A stretch of 64,000 nucleotides of DNA from Neglectibacter timonensis (GTDB lineage: Bacteria; Bacillota; Clostridia; Oscillospirales; Acutalibacteraceae): positions 496,001-560,000 of the forward strand of contig NZ_LT160640.1 of NCBI RefSeq assembly GCF_900048895.1, in the 5' to 3' direction. The translations under genes and the position numbers were made by a program. This document shows, one piece after another, positions 10,848 through 19,835 of the stretch. Position 1 is the first letter of the stretch; each line of letters opens with the position of its first letter. The notes beneath the pieces are model-generated. The model had not been told where the DNA came from and did not search any database. It saw only the letters and a list, made by a program, of their open reading frames with translations.

Positions 10848-12023
10848 GTGAAACTATTTACATCAGAATCTGTTACGGAAGGCCATCCTGATAAACTCTG
10901 CGACCAGATTTCAGACGCCGTGTTGGACGCCATTTTACAGGAAGACGCGGAGGCCCATGTGGCATGTGAGGTTACAGCCACAACAGGGATGATCCATGTC
11001 ATGGGAGAGATCACCACATCCTGTTATGTGGATATCCCGGCAATCGTACGTGATGTAGTGCGTGAGGTGGGGTATGATGACCCTAAATGCGGCTTTAACG
11101 GCAATACCTGTGGAGTGGTCACTTCCATAGATACACAGTCTCCGGACATTGCTTTGGGGGTCAATGAGTCTTTGGAGGCCAAAAAGGGCGAGACCGACGA
11201 AAACAGTTTGATTGGCGCCGGAGATCAGGGCATGATGTTCGGCTATGCCTGTGATGAAACACCGGAATATATGCCTATGGCAATTTCGCTGGCGCATAAG
11301 CTGGCAAAGCAGTTGGCAGCGGTGCGTAAGGACGGTACGCTGAAATATCTGCGGCCTGACGGAAAAACCCAGGTTACCGTAGAATATGACGGGGATCAGG
11401 TAAAGCGAATCGATGCCATTGTGGTATCCACCCAGCATGATGAGGAAGTCAAGCAGGAAAGATTGAAAAAGGACGTTGTTAAGTATGTTATCAAACCTAT
11501 CGTTCCGTCGGAGCTGATCGATTCCAATACCCGAATTTATATCAATCCAACCGGGCGTTTTGTTATCGGCGGCCCTGTAGGAGACAGCGGATTGACTGGC
11601 CGAAAAATCATTGTGGATACCTATGGCGGGTATGGCCGTCACGGCGGCGGGGCGTTTTCTGGAAAAGACCCCACCAAGGTGGACCGTTCTGCGGCTTATG
11701 CGGCCCGGTATGTGGCAAAGAATATTGTTGCGGCAGGACTGGCCAGAAAATGTGAGGTAGAACTTGCCTACGCCATTGGGGTAGCTCGTCCCGTGTCTAT
11801 TATGGTGGATACCTTTGGCACCGGCACTGTCGATGACGGAAGGCTGGCGGAAGCGGTTCAGAAAGCATTTGACCTGCGTCCGACTGCCATTATCAAAGAA
11901 TTGGATTTGAGACGACCGATTTACAGGCAGTTGGCTGCTTATGGCCATATGGGCCGTGAGGATCTGGATATCACCTGGGAAAGAACCGATCGCACGGAAG
12001 CACTGCTGAATGCGTTGAAATAA
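10848..12023 (+). CDS. metK: S-adenosylmethionine synthetase
   Basis: 391 residues. Makes SAM from methionine and ATP. The N-terminal [14 protein letters not shown] motif, [25 protein letters not shown] and [14 protein letters not shown] are all intact. GTG at 10848 is taken as the start because AAAGGAAG (10831-10838) lies 9 bases upstream and the family begins only a few residues before LFTSES. A GTG 6 bases earlier is too close to that site, and an ATG at 10779 would lie inside the terminator. Expression is controlled by the SAM-I riboswitch. Confidence 0.97.
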   Translation: MKLFTSESVTEGHPDKLCDQISDAVLDAILQEDAEAHVACEVTATTGMIHVMGEITTSCYVDIPAIVRDVVREVGYDDPKCGFNGNTCGVVTSIDTQSPDIALGVNESLEAKKGETDENSLIGAGDQGMMFGYACDETPEYMPMAISLAHKLAKQLAAVRKDGTLKYLRPDGKTQVTVEYDGDQVKRIDAIVVSTQHDEEVKQERLKKDVVKYVIKPIVPSELIDSNTRIYINPTGRFVIGGPVGDSGLTGRKIIVDTYGGYGRHGGGAFSGKDPTKVDRSAAYAARYVAKNIVAAGLARKCEVELAYAIGVARPVSIMVDTFGTGTVDDGRLAEAVQKAFDLRPTAIIKELDLRRPIYRQLAAYGHMGREDLDITWERTDRTEALLNALK

Positions 12024-12035
12024 GAGATGGGGAAA

Positions 12036-12068
12036 AGAGTGGCGACTGAGGTTGTCCACTCTTTTTTT
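12036..12068 (+). terminator. terminator after metK
   Basis: AGAGTGG (12036-12042) pairs with CCACTCT (12056-12062), followed by seven T residues. Confidence 0.85.
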
Positions 12069-12151
12069 ACTGTTACACAGAACCGAAGTTTTTTCTGAAA
12101 TCACGCGGACAATCTGCCTGACATAACATAGAAAGAAGTGAGGTGAACTTT

Positions 12152-12499
12152 GTGAACATAGTGATCTTTGTTCTGTGTGCGGTGTTGATGGTATTCGGAA
12201 TTGCAGAATTGGTGAGGCTGCTGGTTTTTTGGTGGCTGAAACCGGAAACAGCGCAGGAATTCTCCATTGTCGTATCCCCTGGAAGCGCTGACAGCTGCGA
12301 GTATTTGGTTCGCTCAGCTGCAGAAAGGATGCGGTGGCTGAATTTGAAAGCACCCTGCAGATTGGTTTGCGTCAATTTGTCCGATGATCCGGAGATTGAC
12401 AGTATCTGCCGTTTTCTTGCCCTGCGATATCCATATTTGAAGGTTTCCAAAAGAGAAGATCTGGTGTATACTATTTTAGACAGGGATGAAGACCCCTGA
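12152..12499 (+). CDS. Small membrane protein of unknown function
   Basis: About 115 residues. The N-terminal third is one hydrophobic helix (IVIFVLCAVLMVFGIAELVR and following residues), so the protein is probably membrane-anchored with a cytoplasmic domain of about 85 residues. No known motif was recognised. The start at GTG 12152 is chosen for the GAGGTG at 12140-12145; GTG 12143 lies within that site. Its end overlaps the region between the two possible recD2 starts, so it is translated in one unit with the helicase. Whether it has any role in DNA repair is unknown. Confidence 0.6.
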   Translation: MNIVIFVLCAVLMVFGIAELVRLLVFWWLKPETAQEFSIVVSPGSADSCEYLVRSAAERMRWLNLKAPCRLVCVNLSDDPEIDSICRFLALRYPYLKVSKREDLVYTILDRDEDP

Positions 12500-12527
12500 A
12501 CGGGAAACAGAGAAAGGAAATCGGGAC

Positions 12528-14744
12528 GTGGCGGAAGACAGGCTGTTGGAATTATGCGGATCTGTTGAAACGGTAGTGTACCATAATGACAAAAATCAAT
12601 ATACAGTGTTGGAGATGAATGCCGGCAACGAAAATGTCACCGTTGTCGGCGCATTTCCCTTTGTCAGTGTAGGGGAAGAACTGCATGTATATGGAAAGTG
12701 GAGCAGTCACCCTTCCTTTGGCGATCAGTTCAAGGCAGAGGCTTTTGAAAGATCCAGGCCTGCTACTACGGCAGCCATGCTGAAATACCTCTCCTCTGGA
12801 GCAGTAAAGGGAATTGGCCCTGCTACAGCAAGGAGAATTATTGAAACCTTTGGCGGCAAAGCGCTGGAAATCATCGAAAATGAACCGGAACGTTTAGCAC
12901 AGATAAAGGGGATTACCAGGGAGAAAGCACTGGAAATTAATACTGAGTTAAAACGTGTTTATGGAATTCGGGAGCTGATGGCCTTCTTGGGCGCTTATGG
13001 GGTACGCCCGGAAGAGGCGGTTCTGGTGTGGAAACAATTTGGGGAAGGCTCTGTCGGCTGCATTCAGGAAGATCCTTATTGCCTTTGCGGCGATGGTTTG
13101 GATATCAGCTTCAGCATAGCGGATTCTATTGCGGAATCCATGGAAAAGCCCCGGAATGATGACGGCAGGGTTCAGGCGGGAGTACTCTATGTCCTGAGGC
13201 ATAACCTGAATAATGGACATACCTGCCTGCCTGCGGACAAGCTCTGTCAGGCCGCCCAGCGCCTGTTAGGAGTAGAGCTTTCCGATGTGCAGGACGCTTT
13301 ACTCCTGCTGTGTGAGCACTACCAGACAGTCTGTGTGAACTTTGATGGAAGAGACTTTATCTTTTTGAAAAAGCAATACCAGTCGGAAGAATACATTTCC
13401 AGACGAATGCAGGGGATGCTGCAAATGCCGCCGCAATCGATTTGCGGTGCAGAGAATATGATTGCCGATGTGGAGCGGACGCAGGGAATCGCCTATGCGG
13501 AAAAGCAGCGTGATGCGATCCGGGCTGCTTTGGATAAGGGAATTTTGATTCTTACAGGCGGTCCTGGAACAGGAAAGACTACCACGCTTAACGCCATTAT
13601 CCGAATTCTCAAAGAGATGGGGGAACGCGTCTTCCTGGCAGCCCCCACTGGCCGGGCGGCAAAGCGGATGAGTGAGCTGACCGGGGAAGAGGCGAAAACG
13701 ATCCACCGCATGCTGCAGGTAGACTGGGATGAACAGGATAACCCGGTATTCACCCGGAATGAACGAAATCCACTGGAATGCGACTGCCTTGTCATCGATG
13801 AGCTCTCCATGGTAGATTCTTATGTATTTGAAAGCGTGCTTCGCGCTCTTCCCATTTCCTGCCGGCTGATCTTGGTAGGGGACAGCGATCAGCTGCCCTC
13901 TGTGGGCGCAGGCAATGTTTTGGGGGATCTGGTCGCTTCCGGCCTGTTTCCCACTGTGCAGCTCAAAGAGATTTTCAGACAGTCCATGGCAAGCCTGATC
14001 GTGATGAATGCCCATCAGATCGTAGAGGGGAAAATGCCAGACCTTTCCCGCAGGGACAGCGATTTCTTTTTTATGCCGGTTGCCGAACCGGAGGATGCCG
14101 CAAAACTAATTGTTTCTCTCTGCTCTCAGCGTTTGCCTAAAAGTTACGGCTATTCCAGTGTCTCGGATATTCAGGTCCTCTGCCCAGGACGGAAGGGTGA
14201 ATTGGGAACTGCAGAACTGAATAAACTGCTGCGTGAAGCGATTAATCCGCCGTCAAAGGATAAGACGGAAGTAAAGATTAATGGCACATTGTTTCGGCTG
14301 GGTGATAAAGTGATGCAGGTGCGCAACGACTATAATCTTCCATGGACAAAGGAGGATGATACCAGCGGAGAAGGCGTCTTTAACGGGGATATGGGGGTAG
14401 TCACGGAAATTGACCGACCGGGAGGTGTGCTGCGGGTTCAAATAGACGACAAAGAGGTGCTCTATGATTTTGAGCACGCTTCCAATGAATTGGAACCTGC
14501 ATATGCGGTCACGGTACACAAAAGCCAGGGCAACGAATTTACTGCCGTGGTGATCCCTGTTTTAAAACCGCCTATGCAGCTTTGTTACCGGAATTTGTTG
14601 TATACAGCAGTGACCCGTGCGAAAAAACTGCTCATTTTGGTGGGGACGAGAGGAACTATAGAGGCGATGGTGGAAAACGACAGGAAAACACGGCGCTATA
14701 CTGGGCTTGCCCGTTTTCTGGCAAGGCCGGAGGAGTTGGAATAG
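12528..14744 (+). CDS. recD2: RecD2-type ATP-dependent DNA helicase
   Basis: 738 residues from GTG 12528; ATG 12486 would add 14 residues, but AGAAAGGAA at 12511-12519 favours the later start. Superfamily 1B 5'-3' helicase acting without RecBC in Firmicutes. An N-terminal OB-like segment precedes helix-hairpin-helix motifs (KGIGPATARRI), Walker A GGPGTGKTT at 344-352, Walker B VIDELSMVD, the motif III GDSDQLPSVGAG, and the C-terminal UvrD-like motif VTVHKSQGNEF with VTRAKKLL. Length matches the RecD2/YrrC family. Confidence 0.93.
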   Translation: MAEDRLLELCGSVETVVYHNDKNQYTVLEMNAGNENVTVVGAFPFVSVGEELHVYGKWSSHPSFGDQFKAEAFERSRPATTAAMLKYLSSGAVKGIGPATARRIIETFGGKALEIIENEPERLAQIKGITREKALEINTELKRVYGIRELMAFLGAYGVRPEEAVLVWKQFGEGSVGCIQEDPYCLCGDGLDISFSIADSIAESMEKPRNDDGRVQAGVLYVLRHNLNNGHTCLPADKLCQAAQRLLGVELSDVQDALLLLCEHYQTVCVNFDGRDFIFLKKQYQSEEYISRRMQGMLQMPPQSICGAENMIADVERTQGIAYAEKQRDAIRAALDKGILILTGGPGTGKTTTLNAIIRILKEMGERVFLAAPTGRAAKRMSELTGEEAKTIHRMLQVDWDEQDNPVFTRNERNPLECDCLVIDELSMVDSYVFESVLRALPISCRLILVGDSDQLPSVGAGNVLGDLVASGLFPTVQLKEIFRQSMASLIVMNAHQIVEGKMPDLSRRDSDFFFMPVAEPEDAAKLIVSLCSQRLPKSYGYSSVSDIQVLCPGRKGELGTAELNKLLREAINPPSKDKTEVKINGTLFRLGDKVMQVRNDYNLPWTKEDDTSGEGVFNGDMGVVTEIDRPGGVLRVQIDDKEVLYDFEHASNELEPAYAVTVHKSQGNEFTAVVIPVLKPPMQLCYRNLLYTAVTRAKKLLILVGTRGTIEAMVENDRKTRRYTGLARFLARPEELE

Positions 14745-14837
14745 GCGGAATGGAAACAGTACGCGAACAGAGGCGTTTACTGGGCAGGTTCTGTCTGCGG
14801 AGAATACTCTTTTAGCACTTCACTGAGAGTTAAAAAA

Positions 14838-14890
14838 CAAACGTCCTGAAACCATCGGATTAAAACCGGTTTTCAGGACGTTTGCTTTTT
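14838..14890. terminator. bidirectional terminator between recD2 and a convergent acetyltransferase gene
   Basis: CAAACGTCCTGAAACC and GGTTTTCAGGACGTTTG pair with a single bulged T. Flanked by an A run upstream and CTTTTT downstream. Confidence 0.85.
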
Positions 14891-14913
14891 CAGAATGCTG
14901 CTATTTCCCTTTT

Positions 14914-15471
14914 CTAGCGGAAAAATTTTCCCATGGTATACAGATCACGATAGGATCCATCCGGCATTTTTGCTTGCTGTTTCAGTGTGCCTTCTACAAC
15001 AAACCCTAAACTTAAATAGAGTCCCAGGGCGCGAAGGTTCTCTGTGTCTACAGTGAGGCAGAGCTTTTCGATCTCTTTCTGCCGGCACCAGTCAAATTGT
15101 ATTTGAAACAGTCTGCGCCCCAGGCCCATACGCCAGAAATCCTGTCTCACAGAGATGGCAATTTCTGCCAGATGGCGAGTCCGCCGCCTGCCGATGTTTC
15201 TGGTACAACCGCAGGTTGCCGCAATTTCACCGCTTTTCGTTTCAGCGACCAGAAACAGTTTGTCCTCTCCCGCCGACCAGGATTTTAACAGTGCGGCCTC
15301 GGATTCCAAGGAAAAGGAAGCTTCAAATTCTCCCGGTTCTCTGGCAAGAAATGTTGTTTCGCTGTCTACATGCCGCATAAATTCAAACATCTTTTGAGCG
15401 TCGTTTTCTTCAGCGTTCCGCAGCAAGAAAAACTGCCCCTTTGTCTCAAAGCTTTCCTGATATTTTGACAC
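14914..15471 (-). CDS. GNAT family N-acetyltransferase
   Basis: 185 residues with the GNAT fold: the acetyl-CoA pyrophosphate-binding motif A is the segment QDFWRMGLGRRLFQIQFDW near residues 110-128, followed by the motif B pattern NLRALGLYLSLGFVVEGTL. This last pattern is typical of Rim/SpeG-like enzymes acting on amines or protein N-termini; the substrate is unknown. The start is GTG 15471, preceded by GGAAGG at 9 bases. It is monocistronic, convergent to recD2, and divergent from the lysine-riboswitch transcript. Confidence 0.85.
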   Translation of the reverse strand: MSKYQESFETKGQFFLLRNAEENDAQKMFEFMRHVDSETTFLAREPGEFEASFSLESEAALLKSWSAGEDKLFLVAETKSGEIAATCGCTRNIGRRRTRHLAEIAISVRQDFWRMGLGRRLFQIQFDWCRQKEIEKLCLTVDTENLRALGLYLSLGFVVEGTLKQQAKMPDGSYRDLYTMGKFFR

Positions 15472-15604
15472 GTTATCAAACCTTCCATCTTCTCAGCGAT
15501 CGGAGTCAATATTTTCAGCAGTATAGCATGAAAAAAGTATCCTGTCAAATTGAACTGATGTTCCTTGTTTTCTCTATTTATTTTGCCGAAAGTCAACGAA
15601 AATA

Positions 15605-15634
15605 GTTGACTTTTCTGTTTTTTTCCTCTAGTAT
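15605..15634 (+). promoter_or_regulatory. candidate promoter of the lysine riboswitch transcript
   Basis: TTGACT (15605-15610) and TAGTAT (15629-15634) are spaced by 18 bases, placing transcription start just before the aptamer. The -35 also lies in a small inverted repeat (AAAGTCAAC...GTTGACTTT, 15590-15612) that with its following T run may terminate upstream transcripts. Confidence 0.5.
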
Positions 15635-15647
15635 TAAAGAACTTAAG

Positions 15648-15822
15648 CATGATAGAGGCGCGAATGACAAGAGTATGTTCTTCTACACTCAGGCAAGAGG
15701 AGAACGGAAAGGGGAATTCGCCGAGGTTCTGCGTCTGTTGCCTGGCAGCGCAGCGCCGGGTTGTAGGAGAATATCCTGCAGACTGTCGCTTTCCGGAGAG
15801 GAATGCGGAGCGCTGTTATGAA
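15648..15822 (+). promoter_or_regulatory. Lysine riboswitch (L-box) aptamer
   Basis: The ordered L-box core matches the B. subtilis lysC leader: GATAGAGGCGCGAA with AAGAGTATG (15650-15677), GAAAGGGGAATTCGCCGAGG (15707-15726), GCCGGGTTGTAGG with CCTGCAGACTGTC, and the closing GGAGCGCTGTTAT (15807-15819). The five-way junction helices can be drawn. A terminator follows directly, so lysine should reduce expression of the transporter gene. Confidence 0.93.
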
Positions 15823-15843
15823 TTCATATGGATACAGAATATG

Positions 15844-15873
15844 AAGTCATGACAGAGTGTCATGACTTTTTTT
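15844..15873 (+). terminator. lysine-riboswitch terminator
   Basis: AAGTCATGAC (15844-15853) pairs perfectly with GTCATGACTT (15859-15868), loop AGAGT, followed by T residues; located between the aptamer and the start codon of the transporter gene. Confidence 0.9.
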
Positions 15874-15893
15874 ATGGAATGAGGATGGTAAAC

Positions 15894-17516
15894 ATGAGAT
15901 GGAATGGTAAGAAGGCGCTGCGGGCGGGTATCCTGGCAGTAGTCCTGCTGGCGGCGCTGATTGTGCCGCCTTTGGTAGGGGGAACGGTTAGCGCTGCGGA
16001 GGGCGGCGGTTTTTATGGAACCATCTGGTCCCTTTTGCCTCCCGTAATAGCAATTGCCCTGGCTTTGATCACTAAGGAGGTATATTCCTCCCTGTTTGTC
16101 GGTATTGTGATCGGTGGTCTGCTGTACTCCGGATATGGTTTTGAAGGAACGGTTCTCCACGTGTTTCAGGATGGCGTCGTGGGTGTGTTGTCCGATGGTT
16201 ATAATGTGGGGATTTTGATTTTCCTGGTCATTTTGGGCGCCATGGTTTCCCTTATGAATCGGGCTGGAGGTTCGGCAGCGTTTGGACGCTGGGCTGCCCG
16301 GCATATCAAAACGCGTGTCGGAGCGCAGCTGGCCACAGTGGTCTTGGGCGTTTTGATCTTTATTGATGACTATTTTAACTGCCTGACAGTAGGTTCCGTC
16401 ATGCGGCCGGTAACCGATGAACACAAAGTGTCCCGTGCTAAGCTTGCTTATCTGATCGATGCGACAGCTGCTCCCGTCTGCATTATAGCGCCAATCTCTT
16501 CCTGGGCTGCAGCTGTTGCGAGCTATGTGGAAGACGGAAATGGACTTTCGCTGTTTATCCAATCGATCCCGTTCAATTTCTATGCGATTCTTACGATCAT
16601 CATGATGGTGGGCATGGCGCTGATGAAAGTGGAGTTTGGGCCCATGGCGGGATTCGAACGCAATGCCCAGGAAAATGGAGATCTGTTTTCCGGTAAAAAT
16701 CCCTATGCCAATCTGACGGAGGAATCAGAGGAGGAAAAAGGGGCTGTCATCGATTTGGTCCTGCCCATCGTCGTGCTGATTATCTCCTGTATTATAGGAA
16801 TGATTTACTCCGGCGGTTTTTTCCAGGGAGCCTCATTTGTAGAAGCCTTTTCTGGTTCCGATGCCTCTGTGGGGTTGATGCTGGGTTCGGTGTTTGCCCT
16901 GCTATTCACTATTGCTTTTTATTGTATCCGCCGTTCCATGACGTTCCGCGAGGCGATGGGATGCGTTCCGGAAGGATTTCGGGCCATGGTGCCGGCCATT
17001 CTGATTTTGACCTTTGCTTGGACGTTGAAGTCCATGACAGATTCACTGGGTGCGGGTGAATTTGTTTCTGCTCTGGTAAAGGGTTCTGCAGGTGGATTCA
17101 AAGCGCTTTTGCCTGCCGTGGTATTCGTTATAGGTTGTTTCCTGGCGTTCGCCACTGGTACCAGCTGGGGTACTTTTGGCATTCTGATTCCCATTACATT
17201 AAATGTGTTTCCGCTTACGGATCCGTTGGGTGTTGTGTGCGTTTCCGCCTGCATGGCGGGCGCTGTCTGCGGAGATCACTGCTCTCCCATATCAGACACA
17301 ACAATTATGGCTTCCGCAGGCGCGCAGTGCGACCATGTTGACCATGTGTCTACGCAATTGCCCTATGCCATAGCGGCCGCCGCAGTGAGTTTTGTCTCCT
17401 ACATCATCGCAGGGTTCATTCCGAATGCATTCATTACCCTGCCTGTGGCAATCCTCCTGATGTTGGGCACTTTGGCTGTGATTAAAGCAGTCCACCGAAA
17501 GAAATCAGTATCCTAA
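15894..17516 (+). CDS. lysW: NhaC-superfamily transporter, probable lysine transporter LysW
   Basis: 540 residues with an N-terminal signal-like helix and about 12 further hydrophobic segments. By sequence it is a Na+/H+ antiporter NhaC-family protein: the FIDDYFNCLTVGSVMRPVTD segment and the GTSWGTFGILIPI and CSPISDTTIMASAGA motifs are characteristic. The lysine riboswitch immediately upstream assigns it to the LysW branch, which comparative work on lysine regulons predicted to import lysine. Direct proof of substrate is lacking. GAGGAT lies 7 bases before ATG 15894. Monocistronic, closed by a terminator. Confidence 0.85.
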   Translation: MRWNGKKALRAGILAVVLLAALIVPPLVGGTVSAAEGGGFYGTIWSLLPPVIAIALALITKEVYSSLFVGIVIGGLLYSGYGFEGTVLHVFQDGVVGVLSDGYNVGILIFLVILGAMVSLMNRAGGSAAFGRWAARHIKTRVGAQLATVVLGVLIFIDDYFNCLTVGSVMRPVTDEHKVSRAKLAYLIDATAAPVCIIAPISSWAAAVASYVEDGNGLSLFIQSIPFNFYAILTIIMMVGMALMKVEFGPMAGFERNAQENGDLFSGKNPYANLTEESEEEKGAVIDLVLPIVVLIISCIIGMIYSGGFFQGASFVEAFSGSDASVGLMLGSVFALLFTIAFYCIRRSMTFREAMGCVPEGFRAMVPAILILTFAWTLKSMTDSLGAGEFVSALVKGSAGGFKALLPAVVFVIGCFLAFATGTSWGTFGILIPITLNVFPLTDPLGVVCVSACMAGAVCGDHCSPISDTTIMASAGAQCDHVDHVSTQLPYAIAAAAVSFVSYIIAGFIPNAFITLPVAILLMLGTLAVIKAVHRKKSVS

Positions 17517-17525
17517 GTTGGAAAA

Positions 17526-17555
17526 AAGAAAGGCCTCCACGGTCTTTCTTTTTTT
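17526..17555 (+). terminator. terminator after the lysine transporter gene
   Basis: AAGAAAGGCC pairs with GGTCTTTCTT (one G-U pair) around TCCAC, followed by TTTTT. Confidence 0.85.
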
Positions 17556-17557
17556 AT

Positions 17558-17940
17558 AGCTTGAAAGCGAAAAATGCTTAAAATGCCCTTGAGTTTTTGC
17601 AGAGTGTCCCTCAAACCCGCATGAAATCAAGGTTTGCGCATATGCCTCTAAAATTAACCCCTGAAAAGTCATCGGGACTTGTTTACAGGCACGGGCCGAA
17701 AAGAGCCAGTATGAGACGTTCCCGTCTCATGCCAGTTCTATTTTCATGCGCGGCGGGAATTCCAATCTCACGCAAAACAATCGCGGCAAGCAGAACAGAG
17801 CGTGTCCTATTCTGTCCTGCTTGCTACTTTTGAAAATAACTAGATAGCATAGTGCGCCATATACCGATAAGGTGGAGCTAAACCAGCACGAGAAACTGGA
17901 AATATAAATTTTGGACTGTACCCCAAAAAGGAGAGCAATT
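17558..17940. other. gene-free stretch with two strong hairpins
   Basis: No convincing coding region was found in these 383 bases. Two inverted repeats stand out: ATGAGACG-TTCC-CGTCTCAT (17711-17730, perfect 8 bp), and a 13-bp stem with one mismatch at 17786-17824 (GCAAGCAG-A-ACAGA with TCTGT-C-CTGCTTGC). Neither has a clear terminator T run or adjoining promoter. The segment lies at the 3' end of two convergent genes; a small RNA or decayed sequence are both possible. Confidence 0.3.
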
Positions 17941-18450
17941 TTATACTTTCTTACGCGTCAGGAAAATTCCAACAATTGCCCCTATCAGGATAATCGGCGC
18001 TAATCTGACAAACAGCCATTCAAATGCGTGAGAAGCTGCTCCGAAAACAGCGGTTTCAGGGTCACTATAATTCCAAGCCAAGTAAGGACTATTTAATGTG
18101 ATTAAGACCGCAGAGATTATAACTATGACCACGCACGATGAGATAAACAGCCAATGAAATATTTTTCGTCTTGTGGTCTTCCTTTGTGCGAGCTGTAAGT
18201 TTATAATCTCCAGTTTTTCAGAAATCGCTTTTAAGTCATCAACCTTTGATTCAATAACGGTTTCCCCAAGTAAAGTGCTTACGGATGTTTCAAGCGCTTC
18301 TGATATGGAAATCAACATGTCAGAATCAGGGACTGACAACCCTTGCTCCCATTTAGAAATTGTTTGCCGCACCACGTTCAGCTTGATAGCAAGCTCCTCC
18401 TGTGAAAGCCCTTTTGATTTTCTGATTGCTTTTATAGTTTCATTTAACAT
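17941..18450 (-). CDS. XRE-family regulator with C-terminal membrane anchor
   Basis: 169 residues. The N-terminal 60 residues form an XRE/Cro helix-turn-helix (IRKSKGLSQEELAIKLNV then RQTISKWEQG), followed by a linker and two hydrophobic helices (IFHWLFISSCVVIVIISAVL near 105-130 and APIILIGAIVGIFL near 150-165). This is the common clostridial design of a membrane-tethered HTH regulator. The start at 18450 is supported by AAAGGAG 10 bases upstream; an upstream in-frame start lacks a binding site. Target genes are unknown; it is divergent from the mreB-like gene. Confidence 0.8.
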   Translation of the reverse strand: MLNETIKAIRKSKGLSQEELAIKLNVVRQTISKWEQGLSVPDSDMLISISEALETSVSTLLGETVIESKVDDLKAISEKLEIINLQLAQRKTTRRKIFHWLFISSCVVIVIISAVLITLNSPYLAWNYSDPETAVFGAASHAFEWLFVRLAPIILIGAIVGIFLTRKKV

Positions 18451-18648
18451 TAGGGACGAACTCCTTTCTTCAGTTGTTAACACGATTGTATGAGAAACTG
18501 CCCGTTGCTGCAAGCAATGAATATTAACATTTCAATTATATCGTCATGGTAGGCTGTTATGTCGGCCGGGAGGAAGAATAAAAACTTGGTAAACTGTTCT
18601 CGAAATCATTTGTAGCTTAAAGGGAACAGCGGAAAATTATTTCTTCGG

Positions 18649-18677
18649 TTGAAAAAGGGATGAGACTGTACTATAAT
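18649..18677 (+). promoter_or_regulatory. promoter of the mreB-like gene
   Basis: TTGAAA (18649-18654), 17-base spacer, TATAAT (18672-18677), about 55 bases before the likely start codon. Confidence 0.75.
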
Positions 18678-18732
18678 AGGAAAGTATCATTATGGGAATT
18701 TGTGACCTCGAATAGTAAGGATGATTAAGAGG

Positions 18733-19758
18733 ATGATTGGAACAGATATTGCAATCGATTTGGGAACATCAAAATTTAAGGTATATTTGGACGGCAAGGG
18801 AATTGTGTTGAGCGAGCCCTCCATTATTGCTGTGGACAATGCCACGGATGAAGTTATCGCAATCGGGAGCGAAGCCTATGATATGTTGGGAAGAACCTCC
18901 GAGCGTATCACTGTTGCCCGGCCGTTGTGCAATGGTGTTATCTCTGATTTCTCTATGGCGGAGCATCTGATCAGCCATTATCTCAAAGAGATCAACAACA
19001 GCAGAGTGTTTATGCCTCGTGTGGTAGTGAGCGTCCCCTGTGGAATCACAGAGGTGGAAAAAAGAGCAGTGGTAGATGCCATTGGTGCGGCGGGCGTACG
19101 CAAGGTTTGTCTGATAGAGGAACCTGTGGCGGCGGCTATCGGCGCCGGGGTGGACATTGCGGTACCGCATGGGACGATGATCGTAGATATTGGCGAGGGA
19201 ACCACAGATATGGCGGTAATTTCCCTAAACGGTATCGCCATTGCCAACTCTACCCATATTGCTGGGGATGATTTCAATGATTCCATCATAAAATACGTCC
19301 GCAAAAAGTTCAACCTGGTGATTGGGGACCGCATGGCGGAAGAGGCGAAAATTGCGATTGGTTGTGCGTATCCCAGGAAAAAGCTGATGACCTTTACATT
19401 AAAAGGACGAAATGCTATGAGCGGACTTCCTGAAACTACAGTGATGAACTCTGATGAGATGATAGAGGCGCTTATCGAGCCGGCTATTTCCATCATCCGT
19501 ACAGTGCAGGCGACTTTGGAAGAGACGCCTCCGGAACTGCTGTCTGATATCTTTACGGACGGCATCTATCTTACAGGGGGTTCGGCAAATCTGTACGGCC
19601 TCTCCACACTTTTGTCAAAGAAAACCAAAATTCCTGTAGTCACCTTTGAAAATCCGGAAAACTGTGTTGTGCTTGGTGCAGGAAAGGCAATTAAGTATAT
19701 TGATAAGATCGACGGACGCACCCATGGAAAGATGAATCCGCTGGTAGCTTATTATTAA
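18733..19758 (+). CDS. MreB/Mbl-family actin-like protein, orphan paralogue
   Basis: 341 residues. Bacterial actin that forms membrane-associated filaments guiding lateral wall synthesis. The phosphate-1 loop (IAIDLGTSKFKVY), the GKGIVL.EPS..A segment, phosphate-2 (IVDIGEGTTDMAVISL) and the adenosine motif (GIYLTGGSANL) are visible. The start at 18733 matches the family N-terminus M.GTDI.IDLGT; ATG 18721 is possible. The phosphate-1 loop is SKFK where typical MreB has ANT, and no mreC/mreD follow, so it is a secondary paralogue of the Mbl/MreBH type rather than the main MreB. Confidence 0.85.
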   Translation: MIGTDIAIDLGTSKFKVYLDGKGIVLSEPSIIAVDNATDEVIAIGSEAYDMLGRTSERITVARPLCNGVISDFSMAEHLISHYLKEINNSRVFMPRVVVSVPCGITEVEKRAVVDAIGAAGVRKVCLIEEPVAAAIGAGVDIAVPHGTMIVDIGEGTTDMAVISLNGIAIANSTHIAGDDFNDSIIKYVRKKFNLVIGDRMAEEAKIAIGCAYPRKKLMTFTLKGRNAMSGLPETTVMNSDEMIEALIEPAISIIRTVQATLEETPPELLSDIFTDGIYLTGGSANLYGLSTLLSKKTKIPVVTFENPENCVVLGAGKAIKYIDKIDGRTHGKMNPLVAYY

Positions 19759-19760
19759 AT

Positions 19761-19803
19761 AGAAAACACCGGAGCCTTACAATGGTTCCGGTGTTTTCTG
19801 TTT
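19761..19803. terminator. bidirectional terminator after the mreB-like gene
   Basis: AGAAAACACCGGA (19761-19773) pairs with TCCGGTGTTTTCT (19787-19799); lies between convergent genes. Confidence 0.85.
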
Positions 19804-19835
19804 AGCTCCAATAACTTCCGTTCCAAGTTGTCCGG

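Noticed and set aside
17597-17833. 78-codon open frame in the gene-free stretch
   Set aside because: No ribosome binding site, odd composition, and it crosses both hairpins.
17912-17931. TGGACTGTACCCCAAAAAGG, resembling ends of IS3-family elements
   Set aside because: No transposase, no second terminus and no target duplication were found; resemblance is from memory only.
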